DNA from: JANWXD01 sp037446115
GTDB lineage: Bacteria > Acidobacteriota > Terriglobia > Bryobacterales > Bryobacteraceae
DNA: 44,417 nucleotides
Direction of reading: 5' to 3'
Assembly: GCA_037446115.1 (NCBI GenBank)
Contig: JBBIJF010000033.1
Location: 1-44,417, forward strand
Part shown: positions 27,842 to 34,891 of the stretch, piece after piece
How the letters are laid out: each line of letters opens with the position of its first letter
Position numbering within the stretch: the first letter of the stretch is position 1
Program-made: the position numbers and the translations under genes
Notes under the pieces: model-generated
Databases searched by the model: none
The model's input: the letters and a program-made list of their open reading frames with translations, nothing else
What the model was told of the DNA's origin: nothing

Positions 27842-29155
27842 GTGAACGCCGTTGAATTCCACGGTGTCTCCAAGAGTTACCCCATCTACGACAGTCCGGG
27901 CGACCGCCTCAAGGAACTGCTGAGCCTGCGCCGCCGCTCCTACCACCGCGATTTCTGGGCGCTGCGGGATCTCGATTTCGAGGTCCGCCGGGGCGAAACC
28001 TTCTGCATCATCGGCGAAAACGGCTCCGGCAAGAGCACGCTGTTGCAACTGGTGGCCGGCATCCTCCAGCCCAGCTCCGGCGAGGTGCGCGTCCACGGCC
28101 GCGTTTCGGCGCTGCTCGAACTCGGCTCCGGGTTCAACCCCGAGTTCACCGGCCGCGAAAACGTCTACCTGAATGCGGCCATCCTCGGCTTTTCCAAAAA
28201 AGAGATTGACCGCCGGTACCGCGATATCGAAGAATTCGCCGAAATCGGCGATTTCATTGACCAGCCCGTCAAGACCTACTCGAGCGGCATGGTCGTCCGC
28301 CTGGCTTTTGCCGTAGCCATTCACGTGGATCCGGAAATCCTCCTGGTGGACGAGGCGCTGGCGGTCGGCGACCTCTACTTCCGCCAGCGCTGCATGCGCA
28401 AGGTTCACGAACTGCGCTCGCGCGGGGTCACGATCCTTTTCGTGTCCCACTCGACCGGCGACGTCAAGGCTCTGGGCGACCGCACGCTCTGGCTCGACGG
28501 AGGCCGCATCCGCGAACTCGGCGACACCGACAAAGTCGTGGCCCGGTACCTGGCCGCCATGGTCGAAAAGGATTCCGTATATCTCAGGTTGCGCCGCACG
28601 CCGGTTTCGGCCGGCGCGGGCGCCGCCGGCCTCGCTCCGGAAATCGTCGAAGGCATCCCGAACATTGACCACCGCTACGGCGACGGCCGCGCCGAAGTCA
28701 TCGGCATCGCGGTGCTGGACTCCTACGGTCGCCGCCTCCAGGTCATCGAGCCGCTCTCGCGCATCGTTGTGCGCATCAGCGTCCGCGCCCACGATGAAAT
28801 CCCTCTCCCCATCGTCGGCTTCATGCTGCGCAACCACCTGGGGATTGACTTCTCGGGCACCAACACCGCTCGGGAAGGCTTCGATCTGCCCCCCATGCGA
28901 CCGGGCGACGTTTACACCGTGGACTTCCACGTGGACGTGCCCGAGTTCTACCCCTCCGAGTTTTCCTTCTCGCCCGCCATCGCCGACGGAACGCTGACCC
29001 ATTACACCATGTGCGACTGGATTGACAACGCCGTCGTGGTGCAGATGGGGCACTCCGAAGGGCAGATCTACGGCTATCTCCACCTGCCTTGCCGCGTCGA
29101 GCTCAACCGGCGCCTGGCAGGGCGCGGCGTCCCGGCGGAGACCCATGCCGGCTGA
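27842..29155 (+). CDS. Wzt-like polysaccharide ABC exporter ATPase with carbohydrate-binding domain
   Basis: A 437-aa ATPase of the O-antigen/teichoic-acid export type. Walker A is GENGSGKST (near residue 60), the signature YSSGMVVRLAFAVA follows, then Walker B EILLVDEAL and the switch histidine in FVSHS. After about residue 250 there is a C-terminal beta-sandwich like the Wzt-C domain (GFMLRNHLGIDFSGTNT, YTVDFHVDVPEF), which in Wzt proteins binds the capped end of the finished glycan. It has a GTG start with SD GAGAGGA 9 nt upstream. No Wzm-type permease gene lies beside it in this window, which is unusual because the pair is normally adjacent. It overlaps the methyltransferase start by 11 bp. 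Confidence 0.92.
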   Translation: MNAVEFHGVSKSYPIYDSPGDRLKELLSLRRRSYHRDFWALRDLDFEVRRGETFCIIGENGSGKSTLLQLVAGILQPSSGEVRVHGRVSALLELGSGFNPEFTGRENVYLNAAILGFSKKEIDRRYRDIEEFAEIGDFIDQPVKTYSSGMVVRLAFAVAIHVDPEILLVDEALAVGDLYFRQRCMRKVHELRSRGVTILFVSHSTGDVKALGDRTLWLDGGRIRELGDTDKVVARYLAAMVEKDSVYLRLRRTPVSAGAGAAGLAPEIVEGIPNIDHRYGDGRAEVIGIAVLDSYGRRLQVIEPLSRIVVRISVRAHDEIPLPIVGFMLRNHLGIDFSGTNTAREGFDLPPMRPGDVYTVDFHVDVPEFYPSEFSFSPAIADGTLTHYTMCDWIDNAVVVQMGHSEGQIYGYLHLPCRVELNRRLAGRGVPAETHAG

Positions 29156-30269
29156 GTTCACGGGCGAGCGCATCACTCCGGGCCAGGTCGAACCGGATCT
29201 GTGGAACGAACACTGGTCCCGCTATCTGTTCGCTGCGCGTCTGGCCCGCGGCAAGCGCGTGCTCGACGCCGGCTGCGGCACCGGCTACGGCGCGGCGGAG
29301 CTGGCCCGCACCGCGCGCCACGTGACCGCAGTGGATCGCTCTCCCGAAGCCATTCGCCACGCCCGGGCGCATTACGAGTTCCCGAACCTTTCCTTCCTGG
29401 TGGCGGCCTGCGAGGCGCTGCCGCTGGCGGACGGCTCCGCGGACCTCGCCGTCGCCTTCGAAGTGATCGAACACCTGGAGGAGTGGCCGCGCTTTCTCGG
29501 GGAACTGCGCCGCGTGCTGGCGCCCTCCGGACAGGCCGTGATCTCGACCCCCAACCGGCGCTATTACGCCGAAGCGCGCGCCGCCGCCGGCCCGAATCCC
29601 TACCACTGCCACGAGTTCGATTATGCCGAGTTCCGCGACGCCCTGGCGGAGGTCTTCCCGCACGTGACCATCTTCGTGCAAAATCACGCCGCGGCGGTCG
29701 TGGTTTCTCCGGCCGGGCCGTGCTCGGCCGCCGAGGCGCGCCTGGAGGCCTCCGAACCCGATCCCGAGCAGGCGCACTTCTTCCTCGCCGTCTGCGCCTG
29801 CGCTCCGCAAACGGGCGCCCCCACCTTCGTCTACGTCCCCAGCCGGGCCAACCTGCTGCGGGAACGCCAGCGACACATCGAGTGGCTTCAGTCCGAATTG
29901 GACGCCCTCGGCCGCAAGCACCTGGCGCTTCAGCAGGAGCTGGAAGAACACAACCGCTGGGCCCAGGAGCTCGATCGCGAACTCGAGCAGGCGCGCGGCG
30001 CCATCGCCGCCTTGCAACAGGAACTCGAAAGCAAGACCCAATGGGCCCTGAACCTGGACCGCGAACTGAGCGCCAAGCTCCAGGAACTGGCGCAGTGCGT
30101 CGAAGTGCTCCACCACACCGAGAAGACCCTGGAGGAGCGCACGCGGTGGGCCTTGGAGCTGCAACGCCAGATCCGGGCGCTCGAGGTGGAACTGAGCCGC
30201 TATCAGGCCTCGCGCTGGGTGCGGCTGGGCCGCCGGCTCGGACTGGGCCCGGAGGCGCGTAAGTCCTGA
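29145..30269 (+). CDS. SAM methyltransferase with C-terminal coiled coil (possible glycan cap / length ruler)
   Basis: A 374-aa class I methyltransferase. Motif I is VLDAGCGTGYGAAELA (about residues 40-55), ADLAVAFEVIEHLEEWPRFL is motif IV, and VISTPNRRYY follows. From about residue 245 the protein is a long charged helix with regular leucines; the phrase WA-x2-L-x-R-x-(L/I) recurs at W272, W300 and W335. These tryptophans are 28 and 35 residues apart, four and five exact heptads, as expected for a continuous coiled coil. In E. coli O9a, WbdD joins a chain-terminating methyltransferase to a coiled-coil ruler that sets O-antigen length. The same logic here, beside a Wzt with a binding domain, is inference. 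I chose the ATG at 29145 because conserved sequence starts there. Confidence 0.82.
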   Translation: MPAEFTGERITPGQVEPDLWNEHWSRYLFAARLARGKRVLDAGCGTGYGAAELARTARHVTAVDRSPEAIRHARAHYEFPNLSFLVAACEALPLADGSADLAVAFEVIEHLEEWPRFLGELRRVLAPSGQAVISTPNRRYYAEARAAAGPNPYHCHEFDYAEFRDALAEVFPHVTIFVQNHAAAVVVSPAGPCSAAEARLEASEPDPEQAHFFLAVCACAPQTGAPTFVYVPSRANLLRERQRHIEWLQSELDALGRKHLALQQELEEHNRWAQELDRELEQARGAIAALQQELESKTQWALNLDRELSAKLQELAQCVEVLHHTEKTLEERTRWALELQRQIRALEVELSRYQASRWVRLGRRLGLGPEARKS

Positions 30270-30271
30270 CC

Positions 30272-32638
30272 ATGCGGCGTCTGGCGCGCCTGCTGGCCGG
30301 GCTTCCTTTGGTTCTGGTTTCGCCGCTGCTGGTCTTGGCGGCGGGCCTTTCGCTGGCGTTCTGCGATCTTGCCTGGACGCTGTTCGGCCGCCGCCGGCCG
30401 CCCGCGGACCGCAAGCCCTCGACTTCGGCCGCCAGCATCGTCATCCCCACCTGGAACGGCCGCGAGCTGCTCGAAAAATACCTGCCCTCGGTGGTGGCCG
30501 CCGTCTCGGCGAATCCGGATCACGAAATCATCGTGGTGGACAACGCCTCGACCGACGGCACGGCCGAATTTCTGCGCCGGAATTTTCCCCAGGTGCGTCT
30601 GCTTTCGCTCGCGCGCAACGAGGGCTTCGGCGGCGCTTCCAACGCCGGAGTCCGCGCCGCCCGCCACGACATCGTCGTACTGCTCAACAACGACATGCGC
30701 GTCGCTCCGGACTTCCTGGAGCCGCTGCTCGAAGGTTTCACCGACGAGCAGGTTTTCTCCGTCTCCTGCCAGATCTTTTTCTCCGACCCCGCGCGCGTGC
30801 GGGAGGAAACCGGCCTGACCGAGATCGCATGGCGGGACGGGATGCTGCGCGTGCGCCACCGCCGCGATGACGCCGTCGGCCGCCTGTTTCCCTGCGCCTA
30901 CGGCGGCGGCGGCTCCTGCGCTTTCGACCGGCGCAAGTTTCTCGAGCTGGGCGGGTTCGATCCCCTGTTTCACCCCTTCTATCTGGAAGACAACGACCTG
31001 GGCTATCTGGCCTGGAAGCGCGGCTGGAAGGTGCTCTACCAGCCGGCCAGCGCCGTCTGGCACGAGCACCGCGGCACCATCGGTCGCCGCTTCAGCCCGG
31101 CCGCGATCCGCGCCGTGCTGGCCAAAAACTTTCTGTTGTGGTGCTGGAAGAATATTCACGAGTGGCGCCGGCTCGGTTCCCACCTGGCGCTGGCCTGGCT
31201 GGGCGCCCTGGTGAGCTGGCTCGCCGGAGAGTCGCCCGAGCGGCCCACGCTGGCGGCATGGTGGCGCGCCGCGACGCAGCTTCCGCAGGCGCTGCGCTCG
31301 CGCTGGCGGGCGCGCAGCCTCGCACAGGTCAGCGACACGGAAGCCTTCCGCCGACCCCTGGGCGGCTACTTCCGCGACCGCTTCCTCGCGCCGGACCGCG
31401 TCCCCTCCCGGCCGCGCGTACTCTTCGTCTCCCCGTACCCCCTCTACCCGCCCACTCACGGCGGCGCCGTGTTCATGTTCGAGACGCTCCGCCGGCTGGC
31501 GCGCCACTGCGAGGTGCACCTGATCGCCTGGCTCGACTGCGACGGAGAGCGCGAGGCCCATCAGGCGCTCCGCCGGTGGTGCGCCTCCCTGGAGCTGCCG
31601 GTGAAAAACAGCCCCGCGCCGCCGCGCGCCGCCTCCCTGCTGCCTCACGCCGTGCAGGAATTCGCGAGCGCCGACTTCGAGTGGCTCATCCACCGCCAGA
31701 TCCTTCTCAAGGAAATTGACATCGTGCAGCTGGAATACACGCCCCTGGCCCAGTATGCGGGCCAGTTCGGGCGCCTGGCGACCGCCCTGTTCGAGCACGA
31801 TATTTACTTCCAGTCCGTAGCCCGCGGCTGGCGCCATCAGCGCGGAGCCGGCGCCCGCCTCAAGGCCCTGTTCGAGTACCTGCGGGCCCTGCATTATGAA
31901 ACCCGCGCGCTGGCGCGTCTGGACGCCGTGCAGGTCTGCACGCCGGAAAACGCCGCGCTGCTGGTCTCCTTCGCCCCGTCGCTGCGGGACAAAGTCCTGC
32001 CCGGCCTGCGCGCCTGCGTGGACGTCTCCCGCTACGAGTTTCGCCCGCACGGCCGCGAGCCCGGCACGATGTTGTTTTTGGGCAGCTTCCGCCACTTACC
32101 CAACCAGACCGGACTGGCCTGGTTTGTGGAGCGCGTGCTCCCTCGGGTGGTCCGGGCCCGGCCCGACAGCCGCCTCATCGTGGCGGGCTCCGATCCGCCG
32201 CCCGCCTACATCTTTCCCGATCCCGCCCACGTCGAGCTGCTGGGGTGTGTGCCCGACGCCGGCGAGGTGCTGGCGCGCTATGCCGTCTTCGTCTGTCCGG
32301 TGCTTTCCGGTTCCGGCGTGAGAGTCAAGTTGCTCGAAGCCTTCGCGGCGGGCATTCCGGTGGTCTCCACGCGGCTCGGGGCCGAAGGGCTGGCCGCGCG
32401 GGACGGCGAACTGTGCGCTCTGGCCGACGATCCGGAAACGTTCGCCCGCAAGATCCTGGCGCTGTTCGACGATCCGGACGCCGCGGCCCGCATGGCCGAA
32501 CGCGCCCGCGCCGAAGTCGCCGCTAACTGGGACGCAGGCATGGTTACGGCCAGGCTGGCAGCCAGTTACGAGAAACTGCTGCGCCGCAAGCGAGGGAGTC
32601 TGGAGCTGGCGGTGGGGATCGAACCCACGACCTTCTGA
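30272..32638 (+). CDS. Two-domain glycosyltransferase (GT2 + GT4)
   Basis: A 788-aa protein. One N-terminal membrane helix (LAGLPLVLVSPLLVLAAGLSLAF) is followed by a GT2 domain (about 50-330): SIVIPTWNGRELLEKYL, VDNASTDGTAEFLR, NNDMRVAP as the DxD region, and FHPFYLEDNDLGY as the acceptor motif. A GT4/GT-B domain (about 385-775) has RVLFVSPYPLYPPTHGGAVF at its start and the donor-binding SGSGVRVKLLEAFAAGIPVVST near its end. Such double transferases build repeating surface glycans. It starts 2 bp after the methyltransferase stop. Its last about 12 codons run antisense through tRNA-Thr (the 'AVGIEPTTF' ending), so the true family C-terminus may end slightly earlier. Confidence 0.88.
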   Translation: MRRLARLLAGLPLVLVSPLLVLAAGLSLAFCDLAWTLFGRRRPPADRKPSTSAASIVIPTWNGRELLEKYLPSVVAAVSANPDHEIIVVDNASTDGTAEFLRRNFPQVRLLSLARNEGFGGASNAGVRAARHDIVVLLNNDMRVAPDFLEPLLEGFTDEQVFSVSCQIFFSDPARVREETGLTEIAWRDGMLRVRHRRDDAVGRLFPCAYGGGGSCAFDRRKFLELGGFDPLFHPFYLEDNDLGYLAWKRGWKVLYQPASAVWHEHRGTIGRRFSPAAIRAVLAKNFLLWCWKNIHEWRRLGSHLALAWLGALVSWLAGESPERPTLAAWWRAATQLPQALRSRWRARSLAQVSDTEAFRRPLGGYFRDRFLAPDRVPSRPRVLFVSPYPLYPPTHGGAVFMFETLRRLARHCEVHLIAWLDCDGEREAHQALRRWCASLELPVKNSPAPPRAASLLPHAVQEFASADFEWLIHRQILLKEIDIVQLEYTPLAQYAGQFGRLATALFEHDIYFQSVARGWRHQRGAGARLKALFEYLRALHYETRALARLDAVQVCTPENAALLVSFAPSLRDKVLPGLRACVDVSRYEFRPHGREPGTMLFLGSFRHLPNQTGLAWFVERVLPRVVRARPDSRLIVAGSDPPPAYIFPDPAHVELLGCVPDAGEVLARYAVFVCPVLSGSGVRVKLLEAFAAGIPVVSTRLGAEGLAARDGELCALADDPETFARKILALFDDPDAAARMAERARAEVAANWDAGMVTARLAASYEKLLRRKRGSLELAVGIEPTTF

Positions 32639-32676
32639 TTACAAGTCAGACGCTCTGCCAGCTGAGCTACGCCAGC
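32601..32676 (-). tRNA. trnT: tRNA-Thr (anticodon TGT)
   Basis: Read on the minus strand, the acceptor stem GCTGGCG pairs with CGCCAGC, the discriminator is T, and CCA is encoded (32601-32603). The D arm is GCTCAGCTGGCAGAGC. The anticodon arm TCTGA-CTTGTAA-TCAGA gives anticodon TGT. The T arm contains GTGGGTTCGATCCCCAC. A candidate -10 TAGAAT lies just upstream (32687-32692). Its 3' half overlaps the end of the convergent glycosyltransferase gene by 38 bp. Confidence 0.97.
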
Positions 32677-32686
32677 TTCCTCCCTC

Positions 32687-32706
32687 ATTCTACCCCGCGC
32701 TATCCT
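32687..32706. promoter_or_regulatory. Divergent -10 elements between tRNA-Thr and ribBA
   Basis: On the minus strand TAGAAT (32687-32692) lies about 10 bp from the tRNA 5' end. On the plus strand TATCCT (32701-32706) lies 13 bp before the ribBA ATG, which would give a very short leader. The -35 boxes are weak for both. No FMN riboswitch fits in this 43-bp gap. Confidence 0.35.
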
Positions 32707-32719
32707 GAAAGACACGCCC

Positions 32720-33844
32720 ATGCCTTTTGCCTCCATCCCGGAAGCCGTTGAGGAAATTCGTGCCGGCCGCATGCTCGTCGTCGTGGACGACGAAGACCGG
32801 GAAAACGAGGGCGATCTCACCGTAGCTGCCGAAAAAATCACTCCCGAGATCATCAATTTCATGGCCACACACGGCCGCGGGCTCATCTGCCTGGCTCTCG
32901 AGCCCTCCCGGTGCGACGCCCTGCAACTCCATCTGATTGCTCCGCGCAACACCTCGCGCTTCGGCACCGCCTTTTGCGAGTCCATTGATGCCGCCGAGGG
33001 CGTCACCACCGGCATTTCCGCCGCCGACCGCGCGCGCACCATCCAGGTCGCCATCCACCCCGCCACCCGGCCCGCGGACCTGGCGCGTCCCGGACATGTC
33101 TTCCCCTTGCGCGCCCGGGAAGGCGGCGTGCTCGTGCGCGCGGGCCAAACCGAAGCCGCCGTGGATCTGGCCCGGCTGGCCGGGCTCACCCCCGCCGGCG
33201 TCATCTGCGAAATCATGAACGAGGACGGCACCATGGCCCGCGTGCCGCAGCTTGAGGAGTTCTGCGCCCGCCACGGCCTCAAGATGATCTCGATCGCCGA
33301 CCTCATCCGCTACCGCCTGGCGCACGAACGCTTCGTCCGCCGCCTGGCGGAAGGCTGTCTGGAAACGGGCTACGGCCCGTTCCGGACGATCGCCTACGGC
33401 ACGTCCATTGACCCCGAGATTCACCTGGCTCTGGTCCGGGGCGAGCCGGCCTTGAATGAAGCGGCACTGGTGCGCATGCATGCGCGCTGCGCCTACGGAG
33501 ATATCTTCGGCTCGGTCGGGTGCGGCTGCGGCGCCGTGTTGCGCGGCTCGCTCGAGCGCATCGCCGCGGAAGGCTCCGGCGTGCTGGTCTACCTCCACCA
33601 CACCGGCCCCGGGATCTCGCTTCAGGAGGGACGCCTGGAGCCTCACACGCGCGACTTCATGCACTACGCCACCGCCGGCGGCCGCAGACTCCTCCAGCAC
33701 GAGAGCGGCATCGGCGCCCAGATTCTGCTCGATCTGGGGCTGCGCCGCATCCGGCTGCTCACCAATCACCCGCGCAAAGTCGTAGGGCTTGAAGGTTTCG
33801 GCATCGAGATCGTCGAGCAGTTGCCGGTCTCCGTCGCTCTATGA
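32720..33844 (+). CDS. ribBA: RibBA: DHBP synthase with a possibly degenerate GTP cyclohydrolase II domain
   Basis: A 374-aa two-domain riboflavin enzyme. The N-terminal RibB part is intact: VDDEDRENEGDL (about 22-33), ATHGRGLIC, GHVFPLRAREGGVL and AGVICEIMNEDGTMAR. It makes 3,4-dihydroxy-2-butanone 4-phosphate. The C-terminal RibA-like part keeps the zinc cysteines (C257, C268, C270), but the GTP-binding 'EGRGIGL' reads HTGPGISL. The segment with the catalytic tyrosine and arginine (Y105 and R128 in E. coli RibA) is replaced by a QHESGIGAQILLDLG stretch similar to RibBX-type proteins. GTP cyclohydrolase activity is therefore doubtful. The TGA overlaps the ATG of the cas6 gene. Confidence 0.85.
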   Translation: MPFASIPEAVEEIRAGRMLVVVDDEDRENEGDLTVAAEKITPEIINFMATHGRGLICLALEPSRCDALQLHLIAPRNTSRFGTAFCESIDAAEGVTTGISAADRARTIQVAIHPATRPADLARPGHVFPLRAREGGVLVRAGQTEAAVDLARLAGLTPAGVICEIMNEDGTMARVPQLEEFCARHGLKMISIADLIRYRLAHERFVRRLAEGCLETGYGPFRTIAYGTSIDPEIHLALVRGEPALNEAALVRMHARCAYGDIFGSVGCGCGAVLRGSLERIAAEGSGVLVYLHHTGPGISLQEGRLEPHTRDFMHYATAGGRRLLQHESGIGAQILLDLGLRRIRLLTNHPRKVVGLEGFGIEIVEQLPVSVAL

Positions 33845-34866
33845 GTTCGGCCTTCTGCGCGCCGACCTTTTCTCTTTACGCCTTCCGCTTCTCCTTCCGG
33901 GCCGCTGCCCCGTTGTACTTCCCGCCCGGCAAGTCCGGAAACATCCTCCGCGGCGCGTTCGGAGCCATTTTTCGCAAGCTCGCCTGCGTGCCGGGGTGCT
34001 CCGATGCCCGGACGTGCCACCTGCGCCAGAGCTGTCCCTACGCCCGGATTTTCGAGCCTTCGGCCTCCGGCGGCGGCCCCAGCGGACTGGCGGATCTGCC
34101 GCGCCCGTTCGTGTTCCGCGCCGCGCATCTGGACGGGCGGGTGCTCGAGCCCGGGGAAGAGTTCCATTTTGACGTACACATCTTTGACGTGCGCGATCCC
34201 GCACTGGCCTATTTTGTGATGGCCTTCGCGCAACTGGCCCGTGAGGGGATCGGTCCCCGCCGCGGGCGGGCGGAACTGGTGCGGGTGGAGCAGCTCGGGC
34301 GGGACCGTACCCCGCAGGCGGAAGTGTTCGACGGGCGGGCGCTTTTGCTGCGGCAGACACTGCCGCCGATCGAGCTCGGCCTGGGGCCGCATCCGGCGCC
34401 GGTCAGCCGCGTGCGCGTCCGGTTCCTGACGCCGACGGAGCTGAAAGGGGACGGCGAAATTGTGCTGCGACCGGAGTTCGCGATACTGTTCGCGAGGATT
34501 CGCGACCGGCTGAGCACCCTCCGGGCCCTCTACGGAGCCGGCCCGCTGGACATTGATTTCCGAGGCATGGGCGAGCGCGCCTCTCGGGTGCGGCTGGTGC
34601 GCTCGGCGCTGCGGTGGAGCGAAACCGCCCGCCGCTCGGCCCGGACGGGCCGCTTTCACCCCTTCGGCGGTTTTACGGGCGAAGTGGAGTATGAGGGGGA
34701 GCTGGGAGAATTCCTGCCCTACCTGGAGGCGGCCCAGTGGACCGGCGTCGGCCGGCAAACGGTGTGGGGCAAGGGGGAGACCGCCGTCGAGGTCCCGGAG
34801 AGATCGGGTGCAACGTTCGGGGGCAGGGGCGCACTATATAACAGAACCGAGCTTGTAGAAGGCTGA
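33841..34866 (+). CDS. cas6: Stand-alone Cas6-type CRISPR RNA endoribonuclease
   Basis: A 341-aa RAMP protein of the CRISPR_Cas6 (PF10040-like) group. Near residues 30-70 it has GNILRGAFGAIFRKLACVPGC followed by a CxxxxxC...CPYARIFEP block, the cysteine-rich N-terminal signature of that family. Near the end, GGFTGEVEYEGELGEFLPYL and the glycine-rich GVGRQTVWGKG loop are typical of the second RRM-like domain. Cas6 cuts precursor crRNA in the repeat. Its ATG overlaps the ribBA stop (ATGA 33841-33844), so it is translationally coupled to a housekeeping gene. It is GC-rich like ribBA, while the following cas genes look less so. The last about 20 residues after the glycine loop look like an unrelated tail. 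Confidence 0.85.
   Translation: MSSAFCAPTFSLYAFRFSFRAAAPLYFPPGKSGNILRGAFGAIFRKLACVPGCSDARTCHLRQSCPYARIFEPSASGGGPSGLADLPRPFVFRAAHLDGRVLEPGEEFHFDVHIFDVRDPALAYFVMAFAQLAREGIGPRRGRAELVRVEQLGRDRTPQAEVFDGRALLLRQTLPPIELGLGPHPAPVSRVRVRFLTPTELKGDGEIVLRPEFAILFARIRDRLSTLRALYGAGPLDIDFRGMGERASRVRLVRSALRWSETARRSARTGRFHPFGGFTGEVEYEGELGEFLPYLEAAQWTGVGRQTVWGKGETAVEVPERSGATFGGRGALYNRTELVEG
34835..34842 (+). promoter_or_regulatory. Candidate promoter of the cas3 operon within the cas6 3' end
   Basis: TATATAAC stands out in GC-rich sequence, about 50 bp before the cas3 ATG. It could be a -10 element giving a start near 34849. No good -35 box is seen. Confidence 0.35.
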
Positions 34867-34891
34867 AGCCGCAGAGGGCGGCTGGGCGCAT

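Noticed and set aside
30203..32095. 630-residue open frame antisense to the double glycosyltransferase
   Set aside because: No recognisable domain; composition is that of a shadow frame, and the plus-strand gene has clear GT motifs.
32601..32676. tRNA-Thr as attachment site of a genomic island
   Set aside because: No integrase gene and no repeated copy of the tRNA 3' end are found in the window.
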